Source of the DNA: an uncultured Prevotellaceae bacterium
GTDB lineage: Bacteria > Bacteroidota > Bacteroidia > Bacteroidales > Bacteroidaceae
Assembly (NCBI GenBank): GCA_900321425.1
Contig: ONWA01000033.1
Coordinates: 1 to 54,023, forward strand
Direction: 5' to 3'
DNA: 54,023 bases
The first letter of the stretch is position 1; each line of letters starts with the position of its first letter. Shown piece after piece: positions 9,053-18,424 of this stretch. Under the pieces are notes generated by a model, which saw only the letters and a list, made by a program, of their open reading frames with translations, was not told the origin of the DNA and ran no database searches. Both the position numbers and the translations under genes were made by a program.

Positions 9053-10732
9053 TTATTGTTTAGTTGCACTCCATGTCATCTCTTTCAGGTTGGCTACGAT
9101 GGTGTAGGCTCCAATCTCACCGCCAGCCCACATATTGCCGCCATCGGCAGTCATCTTGTTGCCATCGGCACCATACCAGGTACCTCCGTCGACAATTTTA
9201 AACTGTTCCCATTCCATGGTGGTGGTAAGCGTTCCGCTGTACACACCTTCCTGGTCAGTAGCCGTTAGTGTAGCCCCCGGATTATTCCAGTCGGTGGCAG
9301 CGTACACCTTCAGCTCAGTGGGGTAGGTAGAACCGCCGCCTCCCTGTTCCTTGAGCTGTGACGACCAAGTCATCGTGTTCAGGTTGACCTCGATGGTATA
9401 GGTTCCTGCAGCACCGTCGCTGATCCATAGGTTCCATTTGCTGTCTTCCGAAGTGATTGAGGTGAGAGCATCGGGCACACTACCGTACCAGATATTGTTC
9501 TCAACGTCAGCAAAGAGGAAGTTCTGCCAGCCGGTGAGTGTGATGTCACCGCTGTAGATGCCATCGCCGGTCTTAGCCAGTGTACCCAACAGGGTGACAC
9601 CGTCTTTGTCGTACACCTTCATCTCCGTAGGTTTCGGAGCAGCAGGTGTATCGCCGTCGCCTGTCTGGTCGCCAGCTTCTACAATCGCTACCACATCACC
9701 ATTGTCATTGGTGTGGATCGTCACTGTGAACTCACCGCTACCGCTGATGAGAAGCTTACCCTCACCATTGAGTACCATACGACCATCTTCGGCAACACCG
9801 AAAGCATAATTCTGTTGCTTGGCAGCGGCAGCCTCCGTGCGACTGGTCTTGTTGTAGAGCAGTCCCTCTGCCGTAAACGACAGTTCGGTGCTACCCGTAG
9901 TGTTGATGAGGTACTGCCAAGCCTTTTTCTTGATGTTGAAGGTCATCGCCTCGTCATTCACCTTGATGGTGTTCAACAGAGCGCACGACCATTCCGGTGA
10001 GAGGGTATTCACCGTCACATACCAGAATCCTGTACCATCGGCAAACCAGCAGTTCCATGCTTCGCTTGCATTCGACAGTTCGAAGGCTGTACCATCCTTA
10101 GGTTCGTTACCCCACAGATTACCGTCGGCTTCCTGGAACCAGCAGTTCATCCATGATGAAGCATAGACGATACCCGTATAGATGCCGTTCTCCTCAGGAG
10201 AGTACAGATGAGCGATGGTGCTGCTCTTATCCTGACTGAGCACATCCAGTACTGACATATTAATATAAATAGGTGTCAGGGTCACCTCGCATACATTACT
10301 GTAAACGGCAATATTGCCACCCTCCTGACATTTCACGCGGAAATAGAGGGTACCTTCCTGACCGACCGTCAGTCCGAGTTTGTTGGCGATAGAGTTGAGC
10401 TCGCCTGCCTTATAGGCCTTCGACAGACCGTTGGTGCTGTTCTCTTCATAGACGCTGAAGTCTTCGGTAGCTGCTACTTGGATATACGAACTGGTAATAC
10501 CAGGAGTACTGATGCGCTCGTCGTCTTCCGAGAGCCATGAGGGTGTGTTCCAGGTGAGGGAGAGCACAGGTATCTGGTAGTTCTCCTCCGTGATGTCTAC
10601 CTCAGTGGCAGTAGCCAGCAGCTTACACTCACCGTCTCTGGTGAGGAAGGTCATCTCCGCATCACTGTTACAGCCCGTGAAGAGGGCAGTGAGGCAAACG
10701 AATGTGGTGATATATTGAATGAATCTTTTCAT
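9053..10732 (-). CDS. SusE/SusF-like surface glycan-binding lipoprotein
   Basis: A 559-residue lipoprotein with its lipobox Cys at 21 (ALFTGC). An N-terminal SusE-type Ig domain (about 22-155) includes SLTWNTPSWL. Downstream at least three related beta modules repeat the pattern of a VYDKDG or VYAATDW start, then GIYSG and a WQNFLFAD or WEQFKIVD strand, ending in a MTWSS or MTWSA strand near residues 450-558. A GDGDTPAAPKPTE linker sits in the middle. Such proteins hold polysaccharide at the cell surface next to the SusC/SusD pair. Gaps of 12 and 6 bases to its neighbours show it lies in the galactan operon. The exact ligand is inferred from the GH53 and GH2 neighbours. Confidence 0.88.
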   Translation of the reverse strand: MKRFIQYITTFVCLTALFTGCNSDAEMTFLTRDGECKLLATATEVDITEENYQIPVLSLTWNTPSWLSEDDERISTPGITSSYIQVAATEDFSVYEENSTNGLSKAYKAGELNSIANKLGLTVGQEGTLYFRVKCQEGGNIAVYSNVCEVTLTPIYINMSVLDVLSQDKSSTIAHLYSPEENGIYTGIVYASSWMNCWFQEADGNLWGNEPKDGTAFELSNASEAWNCWFADGTGFWYVTVNTLSPEWSCALLNTIKVNDEAMTFNIKKKAWQYLINTTGSTELSFTAEGLLYNKTSRTEAAAAKQQNYAFGVAEDGRMVLNGEGKLLISGSGEFTVTIHTNDNGDVVAIVEAGDQTGDGDTPAAPKPTEMKVYDKDGVTLLGTLAKTGDGIYSGDITLTGWQNFLFADVENNIWYGSVPDALTSITSEDSKWNLWISDGAAGTYTIEVNLNTMTWSSQLKEQGGGGSTYPTELKVYAATDWNNPGATLTATDQEGVYSGTLTTTMEWEQFKIVDGGTWYGADGNKMTADGGNMWAGGEIGAYTIVANLKEMTWSATKQ

Positions 10733-10744
10733 CTTCTTCTGATT

Positions 10745-12331
10745 TTAGTATAATGGATTGGATAAGTTGGGGTTAGCGGTCAACTCCGTTGCCGGTATGG
10801 GGTAGATGTTATACTTGGCATCCACCTTCTGTCCGTCTTTGACACCACCTTTCCACTGCCAGAGGTAGTCGGCGGTGGTGAATTTGCCGAAGCGGATCAG
10901 GTCGGTACGGCGATAGCCTTCCCAGTAGAGCTCACGAGCACGTTCCTTCAGGAAGAAATCAGCCTCCCACATCTGGTCGAAGGTGATGTCGCCTTGTGTG
11001 TTACCGTAAGCACGCTGACGGAGGGCGTTCACATAGTCCTTCGCGGTATAGCCATTAGCCTGGTCGTTGGAACGTACCACCGCCTCGGCATACATCAGGT
11101 ACACATCCGCCAGTCGCATGAGAGGCCAATCTGTAGCTACACCACCTTCAGCGGTATTGCTAGCCACTTCTCCGGCATCAGTCAGGTTCGACCATTTCTT
11201 CACACAGTAGCCTTGTGTCTGATCCTCGGCGGTGATATCTTCGATATACTGTGTCTGCCCGTCGGTATGGAACAGATAACGACCGTCTTCCTGTTCTGCT
11301 CCTTCGAACATCTTAGGCAGTTCACCGCGTGCACGGAACATACCCCACCCAGAGGTGACTCCATAGTCTTCTGGTTGCATGGTAGAACCTGCGTTAGGTA
11401 TCTCACCGCATACCACGTATGTGCTGGCACCCCATGATACGGTGTATACAGGATCGACAGCCAATGCGAAGATGATCTCGTTGCTGCGCAGGTGGTTGTC
11501 GGCATTAAACAGTTTTTGGTAGTCGCTCTCCAACGAGTAGCCTTGTGCGATAGCATTCTCGCATGCCTCGATACACTCCGCATATTTAGGCTCGCCGATA
11601 TACACTTCGGCATTCAGGTAGAGCTGTGCCAACAAGGTGTAGGCGGCTCCCTGTGATGCACGGGCATAAGGACAGCTGGCAGCAGGGTAGAGATCGTCGA
11701 CGATATCCTTCAACTCACTCTCGATAAACTCGAAGGTCTGTTTCGGTTCATTGCGGGGAGGAATAAAGCTGCCCACAGGGTCGTTCTCCGTTACGAAAGG
11801 AATATTACGGAACAGGTCGAGAGCGTGTGTATAGAACAGCGCACGCATGAATCTCGCCTCTGCACGATAGTGCGGAATCTCCGGAGAGAGGGCATCCTTA
11901 TCCTCCGTACAGTTACGCAGGAACTCATTGCAGAGGGTGATATTATAATAGATGCGATAGTACATATCAGCCACCCAAGGATCGTTGGCATCCCATGTCA
12001 GAAAGGTGATATCGGAACTCTTATCGCCCGAAAGCCAAGTGCTGGCCACTTCATCGGTGCCACACTCCTGGAGGTTGAACCAGCAGCGCATATAGTCATA
12101 GCCCATATTGCTGGCCAGGTCGGCATTGTCTCCACCTTTCCCTTGTCCGTTGGTGGTCATCGAATTATAAATCTTTCCCATCACTGCCTCGATACCTTCA
12201 GCGGTGGTGTAGACAGTTGCGGAGGTTGTCTCCACATGTGGCATCTGGTCGAGGTCACCCGTACACGACAATGTTCCGAAGGTGAGGGTGAGGGCTGCCA
12301 GACTGTGATATATGATTTTCTTTGTTTTCAT
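10745..12331 (-). CDS. SusD-family glycan-binding outer-membrane lipoprotein
   Basis: A 528-residue SusD/RagB protein, the lid and binding partner of the SusC transporter. The lipobox Cys is at 23 (FGTLSC). The N-terminal segment with TGDLDQMPH and ATVYTTAEGIEAVMGKIYN, the TPR-like helices rich in aromatic residues (NITLCNEFLRNC, YRAEARFMRALFYTHALDLF) and the C-terminal LYWEGYRRTDLIRFGKF and NPNLSNP are family landmarks. It follows SusC by 12 bases and precedes the SusE-like gene by 12. In this context it should bind galactan fragments. Confidence 0.95.
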   Translation of the reverse strand: MKTKKIIYHSLAALTLTFGTLSCTGDLDQMPHVETTSATVYTTAEGIEAVMGKIYNSMTTNGQGKGGDNADLASNMGYDYMRCWFNLQECGTDEVASTWLSGDKSSDITFLTWDANDPWVADMYYRIYYNITLCNEFLRNCTEDKDALSPEIPHYRAEARFMRALFYTHALDLFRNIPFVTENDPVGSFIPPRNEPKQTFEFIESELKDIVDDLYPAASCPYARASQGAAYTLLAQLYLNAEVYIGEPKYAECIEACENAIAQGYSLESDYQKLFNADNHLRSNEIIFALAVDPVYTVSWGASTYVVCGEIPNAGSTMQPEDYGVTSGWGMFRARGELPKMFEGAEQEDGRYLFHTDGQTQYIEDITAEDQTQGYCVKKWSNLTDAGEVASNTAEGGVATDWPLMRLADVYLMYAEAVVRSNDQANGYTAKDYVNALRQRAYGNTQGDITFDQMWEADFFLKERARELYWEGYRRTDLIRFGKFTTADYLWQWKGGVKDGQKVDAKYNIYPIPATELTANPNLSNPLY

Positions 12332-12343
12332 GATCTTGCTGTT

Positions 12344-15304
12344 TTAGAAGGTGAGTCCTAAGCTGAGTGAATAGGTGCGTGGACGCGGATAGAACGAGTT
12401 GTCCATTCCGTTGGGCACCTCTGGGTCGGCACCTGAGTAGTTGGTGATGCAGAACACGTTCTGTATCATCATCGAAGCCGTGAGTGAGCACCAGCTGCAA
12501 ACCTTTCCGAAGTCGTAGCTCAGGTTGATGTTGTCGAGTTTCAGGAACGAGCCATTCTCCACGTAGTAGTCGGAGAGATGCTGACGGGTTCTGAATCCTG
12601 TAGCGAGATAGCTGGTGTGCAGGTTATTCAGCTGTTGACTATTATAGCTGACGGTCTCCCATGCTCCTGTACTCATCGCCATACCGTTGTAGACGTAGTT
12701 GCCGATATTTGCACGGAAGCTCAGTCCTAAAGTTAGCTTCTTATAGCGTAGTGAGGTACTCAGACCCATGATGAAGTCGGGTGTGGGTGAGTGGAAGCGA
12801 TAGAGATCGCTACTGTTGATGACGCCGTCTTGGTTCAGGTCAGCATAGGCACCTTCGATGGGTTTGCCGGTCTCTTTGTCGTAGAGCTGATGGTAGACAT
12901 AGAACATATAAGGCTCACATCCCTCTGTGAGGGTCTGGAACTGATAGCTGTCGATCCATGGACCTACGGGGATGTTGGTGGCTGTGGTTCCTGGGGTGAG
13001 TGACAGGTTCGTCACCTTCATCTTCTGCCAGGTCATGTTATAGCTCAGGTTCCATTCCCAGTTCTTGTTTTGAATTGGTGTTGCATTGAGGGTGATCTCA
13101 AGACCCTGACTGCTCACATTACCCACATTAGTCAGGATGCTCTTGGCGAAGTTCGTACCTCCTGCTGAAGGAACGGTCGACAACAGGTCTTTCGTCTTAC
13201 GAGTATAGTAGTCGATGCTACCCGAGATACGGTTGTCGAGGAATCCGAAGTCGATACCGAAGTTCCATGACTTCGTCGTTTCCCATTTTAGATCGCTGAC
13301 ATAGGCCTCTGGACGGTAGGTATAGATATACTCGCCGTTGATGAGTGCCTGTGCACCGTTGGTGCTTAGGGTGTAGAGTGGCAGGTAGTTATAGTTGCCG
13401 ATACCGTCCTGCTGACCTGTGACACCATAGCTGGCACGCAGTTTCAGGTTGCTGAGCACCTTATTGTCCTTGAGCCATTTCTCCTGGGTCAGTGTCCATC
13501 CTACGGCTACAGAGGGGAAGGTACCCCAGCGGTGGTCTTTCGAGAAACGGGAGGTACCGTCGCGACGGATGGTAGCCGTCAGCATATAACGACTGTCGTA
13601 CGAGTAGTTCACACGTCCGTAGTAGGAGAGGAGCGAGTGACGGTAGTCACTGGCCTTAGCTGTCGACTGGATCTCATGATCCACGTTCATCGTGTAGTAT
13701 TCGGGTGTTGTACTCTTCCAGTACTGGTAGTCGTAACCGATGGTGGCATCGATATTACTCTTGATGCTCTCGATGTATTTGTTGTAGTTGGCATAGAGTG
13801 TCAACAGACGGTTCTGGTTCCTCTGCGGACCATAGGCATAGTCGGAGCCACCAGTGGTATAGCTCATCGCTGCATGCTTAGGGACATAGACCGTACCCTT
13901 ACCTCTTGAAACGTCGATGCCGAGGGTGGCATGCAGTCGTAGGTCAGGCAGCGGATGCAGCTTATAGTCGATGTCAGCACTTCCGATGAATCGGGTGACG
14001 GTACTCTTCGAATCGTAGAGGTCGACGAGTCCCTTCGGGTTACGTACGGCTGCATTTGTAGGCAGACCGTTGCTGTCTACTGCCTCATTATATCCGCCGA
14101 ATGTTGGGTCGTCCATATAAATAGGTATGGTGGGGTTATAGGTAGCTGCCGCCCAGATAGCACTTCCGTTATAGAACGAGTTGCGGTTGTAAGTTCCTTT
14201 GGCATTGAGGGTGACATTCAGGTGGTTATCCAGAAAACTGGGGTTCATCACGATATTACCTGTCAGACGCTGGGCATTATCCTTTCTCACCAGTCCGCTT
14301 TGGTTCATATATCCCACTGATACACGGAAAGGTAGGAAGCCCACCTTACCGGCGATGCTCAGATTATTATCAGTACCGAAGGCTGAGCGATACACCTGGT
14401 CATTCCAGTCGGTATTCGTCTCGCCGAGCAAAGCACGCTGGGCATCTGTGCCCTGTGCGAGGATCGTGTTGTAGAACGTGTTGCGGTCCATCATATCTAC
14501 CAGTCCTGTGCGTGTCTGCAGAGAGTTGGTGGTCGTAAACTGGATATTCAGTTTGTTGTCCGACCCTTTCTTTGTTGTGATGATGATAACACCGTTAGAG
14601 GCGCGGCTACCATAGATAGCTGTCGATGACGCATCCTTCAGCACCGTCATACTCTCGATATCGGCAGGGTTGATCATACTGAGGAAGTTACTGCTGTTAC
14701 CGCTGATACCACCTTGCTCCAGAGGTACACCGTCGAGCACGATGAGTGGGTCGTTGGAGGCGTTGAGTGATGCACCGCCACGAACACGGATAGTACTACC
14801 TGCTGTGGCTGATCCGCTGTTTGACATGATCTGCACGCCCGACACCTTACCGTTAATCAGCTGTTCGGCGGAGGTAATCTGACCTTTGTTGAAGTCCTTC
14901 GATCGGATGGTAGATACCGCACCGGTCAGGTCGCTCTTACGGGCAGTACCGTAGCCGATGACCACCACCTCACTGATGACTTTCGAGTCGGGTTCCAGTT
15001 TTACATCGGCCTTATTGCCTTTGATGGCTACCTGTTGTGTCACGTAACCCACATAGCTGACGGTCAGCTGTTTCGTGGCTGGAGCAACGGTGATGCTGAA
15101 ATTTCCGTCATAGTCTGTCACCACGCCTCCTGCGGTGCCGGCGACAGTAATCGTCGCACCGATGAGGGGCTCACCAGACTGTGCGTCGGTGACATTGCCT
15201 GTCACTGTCTTGTTCTGTGCCCATGCTGTCATAGATAGCATCATGAGTACACACGTGAGAAGTCTCCTGACCCTCAGCGTGTTTTCATAAGTTTTCTTTC
15301 TCAT
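12344..15304 (-). CDS. SusC-family TonB-dependent outer-membrane transporter
   Basis: A 986-residue TonB-dependent receptor that imports oligosaccharides through the outer membrane. After a signal peptide ending in MTAWAQ comes a carboxypeptidase-regulatory-like beta domain (about 31-112: VTGNVTDAQSGEPLIGATIT). Then come the TonB-box-like VVVIGYG, the plug (SDLTGAVSTI, GVQI and the YGSRASNGVIIITTKKG signature) and a 22-strand barrel ending in YSLSLGLTF, with the aromatic C-terminus needed for barrel insertion. There is no STN domain, so control through an anti-sigma factor is unlikely. It is the first gene of the galactan operon. No hybrid two-component regulator lies nearby. Confidence 0.96.
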   Translation of the reverse strand: MRKKTYENTLRVRRLLTCVLMMLSMTAWAQNKTVTGNVTDAQSGEPLIGATITVAGTAGGVVTDYDGNFSITVAPATKQLTVSYVGYVTQQVAIKGNKADVKLEPDSKVISEVVVIGYGTARKSDLTGAVSTIRSKDFNKGQITSAEQLINGKVSGVQIMSNSGSATAGSTIRVRGGASLNASNDPLIVLDGVPLEQGGISGNSSNFLSMINPADIESMTVLKDASSTAIYGSRASNGVIIITTKKGSDNKLNIQFTTTNSLQTRTGLVDMMDRNTFYNTILAQGTDAQRALLGETNTDWNDQVYRSAFGTDNNLSIAGKVGFLPFRVSVGYMNQSGLVRKDNAQRLTGNIVMNPSFLDNHLNVTLNAKGTYNRNSFYNGSAIWAAATYNPTIPIYMDDPTFGGYNEAVDSNGLPTNAAVRNPKGLVDLYDSKSTVTRFIGSADIDYKLHPLPDLRLHATLGIDVSRGKGTVYVPKHAAMSYTTGGSDYAYGPQRNQNRLLTLYANYNKYIESIKSNIDATIGYDYQYWKSTTPEYYTMNVDHEIQSTAKASDYRHSLLSYYGRVNYSYDSRYMLTATIRRDGTSRFSKDHRWGTFPSVAVGWTLTQEKWLKDNKVLSNLKLRASYGVTGQQDGIGNYNYLPLYTLSTNGAQALINGEYIYTYRPEAYVSDLKWETTKSWNFGIDFGFLDNRISGSIDYYTRKTKDLLSTVPSAGGTNFAKSILTNVGNVSSQGLEITLNATPIQNKNWEWNLSYNMTWQKMKVTNLSLTPGTTATNIPVGPWIDSYQFQTLTEGCEPYMFYVYHQLYDKETGKPIEGAYADLNQDGVINSSDLYRFHSPTPDFIMGLSTSLRYKKLTLGLSFRANIGNYVYNGMAMSTGAWETVSYNSQQLNNLHTSYLATGFRTRQHLSDYYVENGSFLKLDNINLSYDFGKVCSWCSLTASMMIQNVFCITNYSGADPEVPNGMDNSFYPRPRTYSLSLGLTF

Positions 15305-15359
15305 GCAATGTTTTTAAGTTTGTTATAATGTTTGAGTAGTTATCTGCGATAAAAGCATG

Positions 15360-15390
15360 CAAATGTACACAAAATTTTAATATACAGCAA
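15360..15390 (-). promoter_or_regulatory. promoter of the galactan operon
   Basis: On the minus strand TACATTTG (15367-15360) is preceded by TTG (15390-15388) at 20-base spacing. The expected start near 15353 gives a leader of about 50 nt before the SusC ATG at 15304. Confidence 0.65.
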
Positions 15391-15441
15391 CATTTTCTTG
15401 TTTTTTTTCTTCATCATCGCATAAATATCGTCGAAAGTTTG

Positions 15442-15449
15442 TACCTTTG
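15442..15449 (+). promoter_or_regulatory. -7 box before the 15472 gene
   Basis: TACCTTTG fits the -7 consensus; no good TTG is seen 20 bases upstream. It covers codons of a possible longer N-terminus, so the ATG at 15472 is preferred over a TTG at 15439. Confidence 0.5.
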
Positions 15450-15471
15450 CAGCACTAAAAAATATATAGAC

Positions 15472-16095
15472 ATGGGATTTTTTTCAAAATTATTTCGCCG
15501 TAATGGCGGTGAGGAAAAGCAGAAGGTAGGGGGTATGGAGGATTTCATGACCCTGATCAGAGTATATTTCCAGGCAGCACTGGCCTCCGATCTCGGTATC
15601 ACTAATCTGGGCGCACTCCCTGACTTGAGAGTCTTCAAGGCAACCCTGAAGGTTCCTACGGTCAATAATAAATTAGGTGTAGGTGAGCGCAGTCGTTGTA
15701 AGAAGATGCTGAAGGAGATGTATGATATGCCCGATGATTTCTTCAAGGAGGTGGACGGCAGTATCAAGAAACGTTGTCACAAGTTGCAGGATGCCCAGAC
15801 TTATCTCATCCAGTTCCAGGGGTTCACGCAGGACCTGATGATGCTGGTGGGCAACCTGATGAAGTACAAGCTCCGACTGCCTGGTTTCATGAAGAAGATG
15901 ATGTATACGATGACAGAGAAGACCGTCAACGATATCTTCACTAAGAACGATTACGACGATCCGGGTGTGATGAAGACGGTCGTAGCTATCCGTCAGTATG
16001 CGCAGAAACTGGGTTTCTCTCAGCAGTGGATTACGACCTTTGTTTATAAGGTAGTGATGCTGGCTAAGAAAGAGCCTAAAAAGCAAGAAGAGTAA
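15472..16095 (+). CDS. conserved-looking protein of unknown function
   Basis: A 207-residue, basic, soluble protein that I do not recognise. It starts MGFFSKLFRRNGGEEKQKVG, an amphipathic start with a charged linker, and is mainly helical after that. Segments such as MYDMPDDFFKEVDGSIKK and LMKYKLRLPGFMKKMMYTM suggest a compact helical domain, and the C-terminus is Lys-rich (KKEPKKQEE). There is no signal peptide or transmembrane segment. It is divergent from the galactan operon and monocistronic: a strong hairpin terminator follows. The start is fixed by the promoter box at 15442-15449 upstream. Confidence 0.8.
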   Translation: MGFFSKLFRRNGGEEKQKVGGMEDFMTLIRVYFQAALASDLGITNLGALPDLRVFKATLKVPTVNNKLGVGERSRCKKMLKEMYDMPDDFFKEVDGSIKKRCHKLQDAQTYLIQFQGFTQDLMMLVGNLMKYKLRLPGFMKKMMYTMTEKTVNDIFTKNDYDDPGVMKTVVAIRQYAQKLGFSQQWITTFVYKVVMLAKKEPKKQEE

Positions 16096-16121
16096 TTTTG
16101 AAGGGTTAAAAAAATAAAAAC

Positions 16122-16181
16122 GAAGGGTAGGAATGTTAAAGCCTGTTAAGTGGCGGGCAACTTTCTATCCTTCATTTTTTG
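16122..16181 (+). terminator. intrinsic terminator after the 15472 gene
   Basis: A 12-bp stem (16122-16133 with 16162-16173, two G-U pairs) encloses a second stem (GCCTG with CGGGC) and is followed by ATTTTTTG. The T run also serves as the -33 box of the next promoter. Confidence 0.75.
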
Positions 16182-16207
16182 ATTCTTATTTAAAATCTAT
16201 AACTTTG
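16178..16207 (+). promoter_or_regulatory. promoter of the ZapB-like/zapA/rny operon
   Basis: TTTG (16178-16181) lies 18 bases before TAACTTTG (16200-16207). The start is expected near 16213; the ATG follows at 16227. A short inverted repeat GTAAC/GTTAC (16207-16223) covers the start region. Confidence 0.65.
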
Positions 16208-16226
16208 TAACATAATTAGTTACACC

Positions 16227-16523
16227 ATGACTCCATCTGAGCAGAAAATCGCGGCATTCGAATCGCGTGTCAGACAATTGATTCTCCGTTTTCAAGAGTT
16301 AAAGAAGGAGAATAGCGCGCTTAGTGCACAGATTGAGGCGAGCGAGAAGCAGATTGCCGATTTGCAAGCTCGGTTAGGACAGGCAGGGCGTGACTATGAC
16401 TCTCTAAAGATGGCAAAGATGATGGAAATCACAAATGGTGATTTGGAAAGCGCCAGGGTTAGGTTGTCGAAGCTGATTAGAGACGTGAACAAATGTATTA
16501 CTGTCTTAAGCGACGAACAGTAA
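16227..16523 (+). CDS. small coiled-coil protein, possibly ZapB-like
   Basis: A 98-residue protein whose residues 5-60 form a heptad-rich coiled coil (LILRFQELKKENSALSAQIE, then EKQIADLQARL). The C-terminus is a short helix (RLSKLIRDVNKCITVL). Its place 12 bases before zapA and the coiled-coil design suggest a cell-division accessory protein that works with ZapA at the FtsZ ring, as ZapB does in enterobacteria. Sequence alone does not establish homology; short coiled coils look alike. Confidence 0.7.
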   Translation: MTPSEQKIAAFESRVRQLILRFQELKKENSALSAQIEASEKQIADLQARLGQAGRDYDSLKMAKMMEITNGDLESARVRLSKLIRDVNKCITVLSDEQ

Positions 16524-16535
16524 ATTCAAAGAGCG

Positions 16536-16835
16536 ATGGCAGAAGTAAACAAAGAGAGACTAAATATACACCTGCACGTGTATGACGAGGAGATAGAAGT
16601 GACTGTCAACCGTGCGGAGGAGGAGTACTATCGCAATGCCGCCAAGCTGATTACCGATCGTTATAATGCCTATGCACAGGCTTATAAGGGTAGGAAAGGC
16701 GAGCACACGATTGCACTGATGACGCTGATTGATATCGCGTTGAGGTATGAGCGTGAGCGCGGCAAGAACGATATTGGTCCTTATGATCAGATTCTCAAAA
16801 AGTTGACTTCCGACATCGAAGAGGCGTTGAAGTGA
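16536..16835 (+). CDS. zapA: cell division protein ZapA
   Basis: A 99-residue ZapA-family protein that cross-links FtsZ protofilaments at the division site. The N-terminal beta part (RLNIHLHVYDEEIEVTVNR), the EEEYYRNAAKLITDRYNAY segment and a C-terminal helix (HTIALMTLIDIALRYERER) follow the family pattern and length. It lies 12 bases after the coiled-coil gene and 33 before rny, forming a likely operon. zapA next to rny is a recurring arrangement in bacteria. Confidence 0.88.
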   Translation: MAEVNKERLNIHLHVYDEEIEVTVNRAEEEYYRNAAKLITDRYNAYAQAYKGRKGEHTIALMTLIDIALRYERERGKNDIGPYDQILKKLTSDIEEALK

Positions 16836-16868
16836 CGTGATTGAGAATATGATTTTAACAATATATAT

Positions 16869-18410
16869 ATGGAAATTTATTTTGTGTTACTGATTGCTGC
16901 GGGAGCCTTGGTATTAGGAGGTTTCTGCGGTTTTATGATTTTCCGCTTTGTCATCAAGGGAAAATATAATGAGATGATCAATAATGCCCGCAAAGAGGCA
17001 GAGGTCATCAAGGAAAAGAAACTGCTTGAGGTCAAGGAGAAGTTCCTCAACAAGAAAAGTGAGCTGGAGAAGGAAGTGCAACAGCGCAACCAGCATATCC
17101 AGCAGGGTGAGAACCGTCTTAAGCAGCGTGAGATTAGTCTCAATCAGCGTCAGGAAGAGTTAGGACGCAGAAAGAACGAGCTTGACAACCAACAGAACCG
17201 TATCGACAACGAGAAGAAGCTCCTGAATATCAAACAGGAGGAGTTGGAGAAGATGCAGGCACAGGAGCGTACCAAACTGGAAGAGCTCTCTGGTCTGAGT
17301 GCTGAAGAAGCCAAGAATCGACTGGTAGAAGCCATGAAAGATGAGGCGCGCACCGATGCTGCCAGCTATATCAACGAGATTATGGACGAGGCGAAGTTGA
17401 ATGCAAATGCCCAAGCCAAGAAGATTGTGATCCAGACTATTCAGCGCGTAGCCACTGAGACCGCTATTGAGAACTCCGTTAGCGTCTTCCATATCGACAA
17501 CGACGATATCAAGGGTCGTGTAATCGGTCGTGAGGGTCGAAATATCCGTGCTTTGGAGGCTGCCTGTGGTGTGGAGCTCGTGGTAGACGACACCCCAGAG
17601 GCTATCGTTATCTCTGCCTTTGATCCTATTCGTCGTGAGATCTGTCGTCTGGCCCTTCATCAGTTGGTGGCCGACGGACGTATCCATCCTGCACGTATCG
17701 AGGAGGTGGTTGCTAAGGTGAAGAAACAATTGGAGAATGAGGTCATCGAGACGGGTAAGCGTACCACAATCGACTTAGGTATTCATGGACTGCACCCAGA
17801 ACTGGTACGTATCATCGGAAAGATGAAGTACCGTTCTTCTTATGGACAGAACTTGTTGCAGCATGCGCGTGAGACCGCCAATCTGTGTGCGGTGATGGCC
17901 TCTGAGTTGGGCTTGAACCCCAAGAAGGCGAAGCGTGCCGGTTTGCTGCACGATATTGGTAAGGTGCCCGATGAGGAGAGCGAGTTGCCACATGCTCTCT
18001 ATGGTGCCAAGATTGCTGAGAAATACAAGGAGAAACCTGATATCTGCAATGCCATCGGTGCTCACCACGATGAGATGGAGATGAACACGCTGCTGGCACC
18101 TATCGTACAGATCTGCGATGCTATTTCTGGTGCCCGTCCAGGTGCTCGTCGTGAGATTGTGGAGGCATATATCAAACGTCTGAATGACTTGGAGGCTATC
18201 GCGATGAGCTATCCAGGTGTGACGAAGACCTATGCTATCCAGGCAGGTCGTGAGTTGCGTGTTATCGTAGGTGCCGACAAGATGGACGATGCCGAGACAG
18301 AGGCACTCAGCGGCGAGATTGCCAACAAGATCCAGACGGAGATGACCTATCCTGGTCAGGTGAAGATCACCGTTATCCGTGAAACCCGTTCTGTGGCTTA
18401 CGCCAAATAA
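16869..18410 (+). CDS. rny: ribonuclease Y
   Basis: A membrane-anchored endoribonuclease that starts mRNA decay. It has 513 residues, the standard length. A single N-terminal membrane helix (3-27) is followed by a long charged coiled coil (about 30-190), a KH RNA-binding domain with [20 protein letters not shown], an HD phosphodiesterase domain with metal-binding LLHDIGK (His361-Asp362) and [10 protein letters not shown], and a C-terminal domain ending [20 protein letters not shown]. It is last in the ZapB-like/zapA operon; the next gene starts 14 bases later. Confidence 0.97.
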   Translation: MEIYFVLLIAAGALVLGGFCGFMIFRFVIKGKYNEMINNARKEAEVIKEKKLLEVKEKFLNKKSELEKEVQQRNQHIQQGENRLKQREISLNQRQEELGRRKNELDNQQNRIDNEKKLLNIKQEELEKMQAQERTKLEELSGLSAEEAKNRLVEAMKDEARTDAASYINEIMDEAKLNANAQAKKIVIQTIQRVATETAIENSVSVFHIDNDDIKGRVIGREGRNIRALEAACGVELVVDDTPEAIVISAFDPIRREICRLALHQLVADGRIHPARIEEVVAKVKKQLENEVIETGKRTTIDLGIHGLHPELVRIIGKMKYRSSYGQNLLQHARETANLCAVMASELGLNPKKAKRAGLLHDIGKVPDEESELPHALYGAKIAEKYKEKPDICNAIGAHHDEMEMNTLLAPIVQICDAISGARPGARREIVEAYIKRLNDLEAIAMSYPGVTKTYAIQAGRELRVIVGADKMDDAETEALSGEIANKIQTEMTYPGQVKITVIRETRSVAYAK

Positions 18411-18424
18411 TTGATTCATAGAAG

